Shown one piece after another: positions 57,321 to 64,000 of a DNA stretch of 64,000 nucleotides. The DNA is from Thermus caldilimi (GTDB taxonomy: Bacteria > Deinococcota > Deinococci > Deinococcales > Thermaceae), in contig NZ_CP038452.1 of assembly GCF_004684245.1 (NCBI RefSeq), forward strand, positions 1,226,796 through 1,290,795. The letters are read 5' to 3'. Made by a program: the position numbers and the translations under genes. Below the pieces are notes generated by a model. It saw only the letters and a list, made by a program, of their open reading frames with translations, had not been told where the DNA came from and did not search any database. Within the stretch, counting starts at the first letter, position 1. Each line of letters begins with the position of its first letter.

Positions 57321-57623
57321 ATACACCTCCTAAAGCAACTCGCGGAAGCCACCGATAAGTCAACGCAAAAGCATATTCCACGAAGTTGCTTCGGTGGAAT
57401 ACTACCCTACATCCGACAAAAAAGCAAGACTCTCCAGACAACGGGTGTGGGTCAAGATAATCCTACGAAGCTACGACATTAGGGGAAAAACCTCAGGCCC
57501 CAAATCCAAGGGCGCTCCCCTGGGTGCAGGCGAAGAGGTGGTAGGAGGAAGGCGCCCTCACCGTTTTGGCGCCTGAGGGGTGGATGGGAGAGGGTTCCGA
57601 GTAGGCCAGTCTGGCGGCCTCGG
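57321..57623. other. Leader of the lower-GC gene and terminator region
   Basis: No gene seen. The part to about 57490 shares the lower GC of the adjacent gene. It holds a near-perfect inverted repeat at 57375-57400 (ATTCCACGAAG and CTTCGGTGGAAT, loop TTG), which could be an operator or leader hairpin. From 57560 a GC-rich stem (GGCGCCCTCA...GGCGCC) may be a terminator. Confidence 0.4.
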
Positions 57624-58045
57624 TTAGGGGCTCCCCAGGATTTCCAGGACAGGCTGCCAGGCCTCGAGGTCCAGCCTCCCCCTCCGCACCCCAGCCTCGA
57701 TCCAAGCGGCCAGCCCCTCTTTGGGAGCGTAGCTGGCCTTATGGTAGCGCTCCAAGAAGGCTTCGGGAGTTAGATCAGCCCAGCGCCAGAGCTCGGCCTC
57801 CAACACCTCCCCCCCTTGGGCCAGAGGAGGCAGCGGACCGCTTCCAGAAGCAGGCCGCAAGCCTCCCGTTCCCGTCCTTCCACCAAGCCCAGGAGGGCTT
57901 GGCACCCCCCCAAGTGGAGGGCTTGGGCTATGGGTTTTCCCCCTTACGGAGGAGCCGGGCTTGCTCCCAAACCTCGCGGCGCAGTTCCTCGTCGCAGCCG
58001 CTCCTGCCCTCGCCCCGGGCCTTTAGGACCACTTCTATCCGGAAC
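57624..58045 (-). pseudogene. Decayed gene of unknown function
   Basis: Three segments on the minus strand read as one protein only if two single-base shifts are allowed: IEVVLKARGEG...WEQARLLRKG (about 58045-57935), then IAQALHLGGCQALLGL...LLWPKG (about 57930-57820), then VLEAELWRWADLT...VLEILGSP (57815-57624). Breaks fall at runs of G. I do not recognise the family. With two frameshifts it is most likely dead. Confidence 0.5.
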
Positions 58046-58122
58046 CCATGCCTCCTCCTTCGTCCCCGCGTCTTCCGGGGCAAAGAGTTTTTCGCGAAAA
58101 ACCGGAGGCCTTCCCCGGCACG

Positions 58123-58471
58123 GAGGAGGAGGAGAGGGAGGAAGCCCTCCGGCTGGCCCAGGTTTTCTTCACCCACGAGGCGTTCGCCCCTTTCCGGGAG
58201 GGCCCTGTGGCGAAGGAGGTTCCCGTGGCCCTAGAGGTAGAGGGGGTGCGCCTGGAGGGCCGGGCCGACCAGGTGGGGGCGGACTGGGTTTTGGACTACA
58301 AGACCGACCAGGAGGTGGACCCTCGAGGTCTACCGCCTCCAGGTGATGGCCTACGCTTGGGCTTTGGGCAAGCCCAAGGCCTACGTGGCCGACCTGCGGA
58401 AGGGCGAGGTGATTTTGGCCGTGGAGAACCCCGAAGGGGAGGCGCTCCTTCGCTATAAGAGGCTGTCGTAA
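58123..58471 (+). pseudogene. Remnant of a PD-(D/E)XK nuclease domain
   Basis: The first frame gives EALRLAQVFFTHEAF...VEGVRLEGRADQVG...WVLDYKTDQ, the GxxDxxx...DYKT pattern of the C-terminal nuclease of AddA/RecB-type helicases. After about 58325 the match jumps one frame (LEVYRLQVMAYAWALGKP, then AYVADLRKGEVI) up to the stop at 58469-58471. There is no N-terminal helicase, so this is a broken tail. The stop lies in the left end of an IS5-like remnant. Confidence 0.65.
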
Positions 58472-59175
58472 AAGTCTTGTATCCTTGAAGGGTGTAGAGG
58501 ACACGCCCATCCTACCCCAGCAGCCTCGGCAATGAGGAATGGGCCATCCTTGAGCCCCTGATCCCCGCCCCCAAGCCCGGGGGTCGCCCGGCCAAGGTGC
58601 CTCGCCGAGAAATCGTCTTTGGGACCCCCACCCCAAAGGAACCGCAACTACTTCCGCAAGTGGCAGAAAGGTCAGCCGAAGGCTAGCTTGTAGGGGTTTG
58701 GGAAAGGGCAGCCCAAGCCCTGGTCCGGCGGGACCGGGAGAGGGAAAGGCGGTGCGCCCTGGTGGTGGAGGGCCAGTCGGTCAATACCACGGAAAAGGGG
58801 AGCCCCGAGGGGACGACGGGGCCAAGAGGGTGAAGGGGCGGAAACGCCAGGTGGTGGTGGATACCCAGGGGAGGATGCTCCGGGTGTACGTTTACCCGGC
58901 CAACGTACACGACCAGTGTTGCAGGCCCTGGGTTAGAGCTGGAGGTGGTGGCCCATCCTTACGCCAGGCCATGCCCGAAACCAAGCCGTTGCCCGAGCGG
59001 TGGGTGGTGGAGCGGACGTTGGCGTGGTTGGGGAGGAACCGGAGGTTGAGCAAGGATTACGAGCAGCATCCTTCCGTCAGCGAGGCGTGGTTGTACTTGG
59101 GCATGCTACGCTTGCTGGTGAAGCGGCTGGCGAGGGCCGCGTAAGGTGCGGTGGGGGACTTTTACGACAGTCTCT
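58458..59175 (+). mobile_element. Decayed IS5-like element
   Basis: Inverted ends at 58458-58476 and 59157-59175 share CTGTCGTAAAAGTC and flank a broken transposase. Recognisable pieces are GNEEWAILEPLIP and GGRPAK near the start, then VEGQSVNTTEKG, KGRKRQVVVDTQG and finally PERWVVERTLAWLGRNRRLSKDYE with EAWLYLGMLRLLVKRLA. Frames change several times and parts are missing, including around the second catalytic Asp. At about 718 bp it is shorter than an intact member. Confidence 0.75.
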
Positions 59176-59313
59176 AGCTCGGGGAAGGGGGGCGTGCCGA
59201 AAAGGGATGGATGACAAAGAAAGCCCAGGGGCCTTGGTCAAGGGCGCAGCCCGTATCTTGGGGGCCCCGGGGGACAGCTTCTCCCGAGGCCTTTCCTGTA
59301 GACTGGGGTTAGG

Positions 59314-59479
59314 GATGGCCAAGATGGCAAAAGCGAGCTCAACCCTTTCCAGGGATCCCAGGACCGACGGCTTCGTGGTTCTGTTGCCGCGAAAGCCCGG
59401 AAAGCCCCGCCTGCCCGAGCCTGTGGTGCCCCGGGAGGGCAAGGCCACCACGGACTACCTCAAGGAAGCCCGCAGGTAA
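59314..59479 (+). CDS. Putative antitoxin before a PIN gene
   Basis: About 54 residues from the ATG at 59314, basic, with RDPRTDGFVVLLPRKPGKPRLPEP and a helical end (TTDYLKEARR). Short Pro/Arg-rich proteins of this sort precede PIN toxins in Thermus-like genomes, and the PIN gene starts two bases after its stop. I see no clear DNA-binding fold, so it may be shortened. The frame is open upstream but runs into the IS remnant. Confidence 0.5.
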
Positions 59480-59481
59480 GC

Positions 59482-59919
59482 GTGCTTTTCCTGGAAACCA
59501 GCGGACTGCTAAAGCTCCTGGTCCAGGAGGCTTTTTCAGAGATCGCCCGCGAGGCTTTCTTGGCGGCGGATAGCGTGGGGGCTTGTGCCTTTGCCTTAAC
59601 GGAAAGCACGGGCGTCCTGCACGCCATGCACCGGGACGGGCGCCTCAGCAGGCCCCAGTTTCGCAAGGCATTGCGGGAACTCTATGACCTCTGGGAAGGG
59701 CTTACCGTGGTGGTGCCTGGGTACGCCACCTTTCAAGCCGCGGCGGAGCTTTGCGCCAAGGAGCCCTTGAAAGGCGCGGATGCGGTGCACCTGCAGGCGG
59801 CTTTGGATCTCCAAGCCCTTGGCGCACGGCCTCTTTTTCTGACCTTTGACCGGACCCTCTACCGGGTGGCTAAGGCCAGGGGCTTGGCGGTGGTGGCGGT
59901 TCCTTCCTTCGACAGCTGA
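59482..59919 (+). CDS. PIN-domain protein with altered active site
   Basis: A 145-residue PIN protein from a GTG. The first catalytic position, Asp in nearly all VapC (xxLDTS), is Glu here (LFLETSGLLKLL). The others are kept: Glu in AFALTESTGVL, Asp in KGADAVHLQAAL and Asp in FLTFDRTLYRVAK. Asp-to-Glu may weaken or change metal binding, so the nuclease could be crippled. It pairs with the short putative antitoxin upstream. Confidence 0.75.
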   Translation: MLFLETSGLLKLLVQEAFSEIAREAFLAADSVGACAFALTESTGVLHAMHRDGRLSRPQFRKALRELYDLWEGLTVVVPGYATFQAAAELCAKEPLKGADAVHLQAALDLQALGARPLFLTFDRTLYRVAKARGLAVVAVPSFDS

Positions 59920-60242
59920 AGGAACTTGGGGTAGGGCAGTCCCGAGCGGGACCCCTCGAGGCAGGGCGTGGACAAGCCCGTGCGCGTATGCGGCCTTCCC
60001 CGTGAGGCCCTGCTCATCCCAGACTCCCAGGACCACCGAGCGGTTCTGGCAAGCCTGAGCCTTTCGGGAGGGGCATCTGTGCCCTACCTGGGTCACGAGC
60101 GCAGCCCGTGTCTTGGTTACGGACGCAGCCCGTATCTTGACGAACCTGTGGAGGTGATCCATGACGCTGGAAAGGGAGCTCAGGGAGGCCTTCACCTGCC
60201 TCCGGGGGGTACTCTAGTGCGGCTTGCGGCCCTTGAGGTAGC
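59920..60242. other. Intergenic stretch with short repeats
   Basis: No supported gene. It has two tandem copies of a 17-base repeat (GCGCAGCCCGTGTCTTG at 60099-60115 and a near copy at 60123-60139); a third copy lies at 59244-59260. A short frame from 60161 (18 codons) looks like a remnant. Confidence 0.5.
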
Positions 60243-60512
60243 ATGAAGGGGATGCAGGCCACCTTGCCCCCTAAGGTGCTGGAGGCGGCCCGCCGGGTGG
60301 AGGCCCTCCTGGAGGAGGCTCAGGCCCGGGGGGTGGTGCGGAGGTGGAGCCTCAGAAGCCTCAGCGGGGAGCCCCTGCCCGGGGTGGAAGGGATCGCCTT
60401 CTACGGGCGGGAGGTTTCCCCGGAGGAGATCGACCACCTCCAGGAGGCCTTCCTGGACCTGGAGGACGAGTTGGACCTGGGAGTAGCGGTGATCCTCGTG
60501 CCCCATGACTGA
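60243..60512 (+). CDS. Small protein paired with a HEPN-like gene
   Basis: An 89-residue acidic protein: N-terminal helix (LPPKVLEAARRVEALLEEAQ), then strands and a helix (EEIDHLQEAFLDLEDEL, GVAVILVP). Genes before HEPN toxins often encode MNT nucleotidyltransferases, but the GS-x10-DxD motif is not visible here. It overlaps the next gene by eight bases, which suggests they work together. Function unknown. Confidence 0.6.
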   Translation: MKGMQATLPPKVLEAARRVEALLEEAQARGVVRRWSLRSLSGEPLPGVEGIAFYGREVSPEEIDHLQEAFLDLEDELDLGVAVILVPHD

Positions 60513-60858
60513 GGCGGAAGCGCGGCGGGTCAGGGCTGGGGAAGACCTGGCCCTGGCCTTTGCCCTTTCGGAGAAAAGCCCCCGCTGGGCAGCGGTGGTG
60601 CTCTTCTATGCGGTACACCACGCCCTCCTGGCTTGGGCCCTGGAGCGCTTGCCCCAAGCCCCCACCCCTCAGACCTACGCCCAGGCCCAGAGCCTTCTGA
60701 AGCGGGCAGGGCTTCCCCGGCAGGTGCGCAAGGCCTACGAGCGCCTCTTGGGCCTGAGCTGGCAGGCCCGGTACGATCCCAAGGCGGAAGGCAAAGCGCT
60801 TTGGACCACAGCCCGGATGGAGTACGCCCAGGTGGAGGCCTTTCTCTTGGACGCTTGA
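60505..60858 (+). CDS. HEPN-domain-like protein
   Basis: A 117-residue all-helical protein. The segment RWAAVVLFYAVHHALLAWALE (about 27-47) fits the HEPN pattern with an AxxHxAL helix, and the SWQARYDPKA turn (about 88-97) matches the R/Y motif before the last helix of HEPN proteins of the HI0074/KNTase-C kind. HEPN proteins are usually RNases or partners of nucleotidyltransferases. It overlaps the gene upstream, so a toxin-antitoxin-like pair is likely. Confidence 0.6.
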   Translation: MTEAEARRVRAGEDLALAFALSEKSPRWAAVVLFYAVHHALLAWALERLPQAPTPQTYAQAQSLLKRAGLPRQVRKAYERLLGLSWQARYDPKAEGKALWTTARMEYAQVEAFLLDA

Positions 60859-60911
60859 GGGGCCAGGGATAGGCTCAGAGGCCCCAGCGGCCACCCGGGA
60901 AGGCACGGGAG

Positions 60912-61043
60912 GTGAGGGAGACTTTCGTGCTGCCCAAGACACCAGAGGGAAAGGCTAACCGCATCCTGCAGTGGCTCCAAAGGGGAAGCCTTCTTCAGAC
61001 GCCCCTTCTTGGGCCCAGGTTCCCCCAGGAACTCCTAGATTGA
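60912..61043 (+). pseudogene. Possible truncated antitoxin-like frame
   Basis: A GTG-started frame of 43 codons with an upstream GGGAG, reading VLPKTPEGKANRILQWLQRG and ending FPQELLD. The pattern resembles short toxin-partner proteins, but no toxin gene follows, so it may be a leftover. Weak call. Confidence 0.3.
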
Positions 61044-61166
61044 TGGCCTAGAGGCTCCAAAGGGAACCCATCCTAGCCCAGATCCTTCCCCCTTTTCCCC
61101 GGGATGCAAGCAGCTTAGGAGTTTGGGGGGCCTTCTGGCCCCCCGGGAAAGTTTGGGAGGTGCCAG

Positions 61167-61241
61167 ATGAATGACTTCAGGCTCACCCCCGAGCAGGCCG
61201 AGGCCCTCCTCAACCTTCTCCAGGCGGAACTGAACTCATAG
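61167..61241 (+). CDS. 24-codon peptide, probably the head of a lost gene
   Basis: An ATG with GGGAGG upstream opens MNDFRLTPEQAEALLNLLQ and stops at 61239-61241. The start looks like the N-terminus of a longer helical protein, cut by a stop. Listed because the ribosome site is good. Confidence 0.3.
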   Translation: MNDFRLTPEQAEALLNLLQAELNS

Positions 61242-61770
61242 GAAGCAGGGGAGGTGGGGAGGGGGAGTCGGAGGAGAGACTGGGAGAGGAGGTAGCCCTT
61301 GCCGAGGTCCGGGCCCGTGAATGTCAGGAAGAGGGCGAGGGTTAAAATCTCGGGTAAGCAAGATGGTAAGTCAGCCGTCAGGCTACGTTCTGGGGATGCT
61401 CGCGGTCGGGTCGCATAGCATGCCCCTTTTCTCATACCCAGGGGGTGCAGATCAAGTAGCAAACGAAGGGATAGGGATAATGTATCCCCCCGACCGCACG
61501 TTGCATCCAAGCCAGAGGGCTTGGCTACGTTGCAGATTTGGCCTGGAGGCCACACTAGCGGAGACTGGAGGGGGGTCTCAATGCCCAGAGCTTGGTGCGG
61601 GCCTCGGGAAGCGTAGCCCTTAGGGGGCTACCGCATGGACCTTCAGGGCTTGCAGACCTACTTTACCCGCGGGGGGCTGCCCGTTATCCTCCACGTGACC
61701 CGGCCTGAGCTGTACTGAGCGGTGGGGGTGGTTCTGGTGGAGGGGTTTCTGGCCAGGGGCTTGTCCTGGG
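61242..61770. other. Gene-poor stretch
   Basis: No gene that I can support. A copy of the GTCAGCC/GGCTA palindromic repeat is at 61370-61391, and the same kind of AGCCC...GGGCT pairing occurs near 61608. A short frame from 61635 (27 codons) is probably a remnant. Composition is mixed and slightly lower in GC. Confidence 0.4.
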
Positions 61771-62118
61771 TCATCTCCGTATCCGCAGCCGTTTACCGTT
61801 CAGTACAGAGAAGGCACCCACCATCTCCGCTCCGTGCTCCCTCAGGGCCCAGGCCACTCGGTTCTCCTTTTCCAAAGGAGGCAGCCCCTCCAGGCGAAGG
61901 AGCAAGACCCCAGTGCTGAGGAGCCCCTGGCGAAAGACTAGCTCCCCGAAGTCCTTATCCGTGGTGAGGAGTAAAGCCCCTTCCTCCCGAGCCAAGGCCA
62001 AGACCTCGGGGTCTTTTATGCCTGGGCGCATCTCCGCCACGTAGAGAACCTCGTGCCCTTCTCCCCGGAGCCTGCCCACGATGGGGGCGTCTACCCCCTC
62101 ATCCGCCAAGAGCTTCAT
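61771..62118 (-). CDS. DUF5615 PIN-like toxin
   Basis: A 115-residue PIN-like protein: LLADEGVDAPIVGRLRGEGHEV (Asp5 in the first strand), then GIKDPEVLALAREEGALLLTTDKDFGELV with the TxDxDF motif near residue 53. This is DUF5615, usually the toxin partner of DUF433. A ribonuclease role is inferred from the fold. It overlaps the DUF433 gene by four bases (ATGA). Confidence 0.82.
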   Translation of the reverse strand: MKLLADEGVDAPIVGRLRGEGHEVLYVAEMRPGIKDPEVLALAREEGALLLTTDKDFGELVFRQGLLSTGVLLLRLEGLPPLEKENRVAWALREHGAEMVGAFSVLNGKRLRIRR

Positions 62119-62348
62119 GCCGCCTGCTCGGGGTAGAGGTAAGTCCGCTCCCCTCCTACTGCTTCCGCGGCGTAGAGGAGGGCCGCCCGTAGACCCTCGG
62201 GGGTGAGCCGGGGAAAGGCTTGGAGGATATCCTCGGGGGTTTCCCCTGCCGCCAGACGGCGCAGGATCTCCTCCACGGTGATGCGGGTGCCCGCCACCAC
62301 GGGCTTGCCGCCCATGATCTCCGGGTCCACCACGATGGCCCCTTCCAT
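62115..62348 (-). CDS. DUF433-family antitoxin
   Basis: A 77-residue protein: VDPEIMGGKPVVAGTRITVEEILRRLAAGETPEDIL, the hallmark of DUF433, with a helix-turn-helix that can bind DNA, followed by LTPEGLRAALLYAAEA. The ATG at 62348 (MEGAIVVDP) fits the family. An open frame upstream crosses the left end of the IS982-like element 14 bp away, so the original promoter has been replaced by IS sequence. Confidence 0.82.
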   Translation of the reverse strand: MEGAIVVDPEIMGGKPVVAGTRITVEEILRRLAAGETPEDILQAFPRLTPEGLRAALLYAAEAVGGERTYLYPEQAA

Positions 62349-62446
62349 GCCCTTCTTATGGTAACCCAAGTTGCCACCTACCCCCCGGCCTGAAAAAATA
62401 GCGGCCGCTATGCTGCAACAGACTATAGCGGCCTTCTGCATTATAG

Positions 62447-62523
62447 GTCAGCCCGCAGGGCTACCTTGCTGACGCGCTCAAGGCCATGGGGCACAAAGGT
62501 CAGCCGTAGGCTATGTTCCTGAC
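62447..62523. repeat. Two palindromic GTCAGCC...CTGAC repeats
   Basis: Copies at 62447-62473 and 62499-62523. Each has an inner AGCC/GGCT stem and an outer GTCAG/CTGAC stem. Related copies with the inner stem lie at 58671-58690 and 61370-61391. Confidence 0.6.
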
Positions 62524-62535
62524 CCCCAGACCAAG

Positions 62536-63303
62536 GTGCCTACCAGCGCCATCCTCACCCTAGCCATCCTGGCCGCCTTGGAACTGGGCGGCAAGCACAA
62601 CAAAGCCCTGGCCTTGGCCAAGGAGCTCCGTCTCTTCAGCCATATCCCCTCCCCCAGCCGCTGGAACGTAGCCTTACGGCTGACCAACCGCCGCCTCCAT
62701 CGGGCAAAGGTCTATCTCCTCCCTCTCCTCCACCTGCTGTCCCAGGTTTGGAAAAGGCTCCATACCGCCCAGAGCTATGCCTTGGATACCTTCCCCCTCC
62801 CCGTCTGCGAAAACATCCGAGCCCCGAGGTCCCGCTTGGCCCCGGGGAAGGTCTACCGGGGCTATATCCCCAGCAAGCGGGTCTTCTTCCACGGCTATAA
62901 GCTCCACCTCCTGGTGGACGACGGCAAGTTTGTCCATGAGGTGAACCTGACCCCGGGAAGCCTTCACGACCTCGTCTCCCTACTCCTCCTTCCCCTGGAT
63001 CTTCCCCAGGGAGCGGAGCTCTACCTGGACCGGGGGTACGAGAGCCACCTCTATGAAGACCTCCTCCGGGAGGCGCAGGGGGTGGTTCCCATGGTGATCC
63101 GCAGAAGGAACAGCCGGCGGTACGTGCCCTGGTTGCAGTACCTGGCCATCGTGGGGCGGAGGGTGGTGGAAACGGTGGGCAGCATGCTCCACCATCTCTT
63201 TCCCCGCCGGATCCATGCCGTCACCCCGGAGGGCTTTGTCCTGAAGGTCTTCCTCTTCGTCCTGGCTCACAACCTCAGGCTCAGCGCACAGAAAATCGCC
63301 TAG
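62536..63303 (+). CDS. IS982-family transposase, probably N-terminally short
   Basis: A 255-residue frame from a GTG. The DDE core is clear: YALDTFPLPVCENIRAPRSR (first Asp near 84), KVYRGYIPSKRVFFHGYKLHLLV, LYLDRGYESHLYEDL (second Asp near 165) and the Glu in RRVVETVGSMLHHLFPRRIH (about 214). This order is typical of IS982. Family proteins are about 290 residues and start before the PTSAILTLAIL segment, so 40 or so residues seem to be missing. The frame stays open upstream for a while but offers no good start. Confidence 0.8.
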   Translation: MPTSAILTLAILAALELGGKHNKALALAKELRLFSHIPSPSRWNVALRLTNRRLHRAKVYLLPLLHLLSQVWKRLHTAQSYALDTFPLPVCENIRAPRSRLAPGKVYRGYIPSKRVFFHGYKLHLLVDDGKFVHEVNLTPGSLHDLVSLLLLPLDLPQGAELYLDRGYESHLYEDLLREAQGVVPMVIRRRNSRRYVPWLQYLAIVGRRVVETVGSMLHHLFPRRIHAVTPEGFVLKVFLFVLAHNLRLSAQKIA

Positions 63304-63330
63304 GTGGCAACTTGGGTTATCCTGAGATTC

Positions 63331-64000
63331 GTGCGGGTTTTGCTCTACGATGGCCTCGAGGTCCCACCCCACCTGGAGAAGCGCCTGGAGCGGGTGCTGG
63401 AGGACCTGAGGGCAGACCGCCCCGAACGGGCGGAGGTGAAGAAGCTCTCCCCCACCCCCTACTTCCGGGCCAAGCTGAGCGAAAAGGACCGCCTCCTCCT
63501 CAAGCTGGTCCGGGCCAACGGGGAAGGGGCCTGGCTCGTCCTGGAGGTCATCCCCAACCACGCCTACGAGCGCTCCCGCTTCCTGCGGGGGGCGGCGGTG
63601 CGGGAGGAAGCCCTCCGTCCCCTCCCCGAGGAAGTGCGGGAGGCGGAGCCCGTGCGCCACCTGGAGGCGGGGGCCACCCGCTTCCACTACCTGGACAAGC
63701 CCCTTACCCTGGACGAGGCCCAAGAGGCCCTCCTCCGGCTACCCCCGCCCCTGGTCCTGGGCGCCGCGGGCTCGGGGAAGACGGCCTTGGCCCTGGAAAG
63801 GCTCAAGCGAGAGGCGGGAAGGGTGCTCTATGCCACACAAAGCCCCTTCCTGGCCCAGGAAGCCCGCCGCCTCTACTTCGCCCACGGCTACGAGAACCCC
63901 TACCAAGAGGTTGAGTTCCTCGCCTTCCGGGACTTCTTGGAAACCTTTGGGGTTCCTGAGGGCAGGGAGGTGACCTTCCGCGATTTTCAGGCCTTCTTTG
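63331..64000 (+). CDS. UvrD-like superfamily I helicase, N-terminal part (runs off window)
   Basis: An open frame from GTG at 63331 to the window edge (223 codons). Residues about 1-140 form a leader domain (VRVLLYDGLEVPPHLEKRLERVL, AKLSEKDRLLLKLVR). Then come a Q-motif-like LTLDEAQEALLRLP and Walker A LVLGAAGSGKTALALE (about 143-158), followed by VLYATQSPFLAQEARRLYF, as in stand-alone UvrD/Rep-type helicases. The start lies 11 bp beyond the IS982-like element, so its original promoter is probably gone. Confidence 0.75.
   Translation, partial: MRVLLYDGLEVPPHLEKRLERVLEDLRADRPERAEVKKLSPTPYFRAKLSEKDRLLLKLVRANGEGAWLVLEVIPNHAYERSRFLRGAAVREEALRPLPEEVREAEPVRHLEAGATRFHYLDKPLTLDEAQEALLRLPPPLVLGAAGSGKTALALERLKREAGRVLYATQSPFLAQEARRLYFAHGYENPYQEVEFLAFRDFLETFGVPEGREVTFRDFQAFF

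Larger units (their letters stand above)
62362..63319 (+). mobile_element. IS982-like insertion sequence, 958 bp
   Basis: Perfect 19-bp inverted ends at 62362-62380 and 63301-63319, with ACCC/GGGT near the tips, as in IS982. One transposase gene of that family is inside. Between the left end and that gene lie two palindromic GTCAGCC...CTGAC repeats. The flanks show no clear target duplication apart from the TA at each end, so the element may have taken part in a rearrangement. Confidence 0.8.

Noticed and set aside
61115-61555. A 146-codon minus-strand frame
   Set aside because: No motif or ribosome site, and the translation looks random. A short plus-strand frame with a better ribosome site overlaps its end.

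Overview
The window is G+C-rich bacterial DNA that I place in the genus Thermus. The reasons are strong GC bias at third codon positions, many short or absent 5' leaders with a TATAAT-like box a few bases before the start codon, the TtuB/TtuA tRNA 2-thiolation pair typical of this group, and proteins that look Thermus-like throughout. I cannot name the species.

Layout. 1-9.2 kb: the 3' end of threonine synthase, small membrane proteins, a 2-phosphoglycerate kinase-like protein with three ATP-cone modules, an IS481-like element next to tRNA-Cys and tRNA-Val, ttuB-ttuA, and acuB-acuC. 7.2-14.7 kb: an oligopeptide ABC transporter operon (binding protein, two permeases, two ATPases). Its first permease gene is split by an IS4-like element with a 4-bp target duplication, and a second IS4-like element sits just upstream of the binding-protein promoter. 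16-33.6 kb: housekeeping genes (zinc-type dehydrogenase, ferredoxin/flavodoxin-NADP reductase, csaA, uvrA, regulators, nitronate monooxygenase-like protein, transporter) and a response regulator-HEAT-glycosyltransferase operon.

33.7-46.6 kb is the highlight: a nearly complete Calvin-Benson-Bassham (CBB) gene set. Operon A (minus strand) is glpX-cbbL-cbbS-cbbX-prk-rpe-fba. Operon B (minus strand) is tkt-comB-like-second class II aldolase-cbbY-like-Dabb-two paralogous small proteins-psiE-like. A LysR gene (cbbR-like) diverges from operon A. The RuBisCO is form I of the red type, keeps all catalytic residues I could check, and travels with its activase CbbX. The phosphoribulokinase looks like the plant/cyanobacterial class. 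The cluster thus supplies CO2 fixation and regeneration of ribulose bisphosphate. Phosphoglycerate kinase, GAPDH and triose- and ribose-phosphate isomerases would have to come from elsewhere in the genome.

47-64 kb is accessory DNA. It starts at tRNA-Arg(CCT) with a tyrosine integrase module. It continues with an exported-protein group (a Thr/Ser/Asn/Gln-rich protein with tandem repeats, a Sel1-repeat protein, an HTTM-DCC fusion, a Cys-rich anchored protein and a CAP-like lipoprotein). Then come several toxin-antitoxin-like pairs (Phd/PIN, degenerate antitoxin/PIN, HEPN-like, DUF433/DUF5615), a patch of lower-GC foreign DNA, decayed genes, an IS5-like remnant, an IS982-like element and the start of a UvrD-like helicase that runs off the window.
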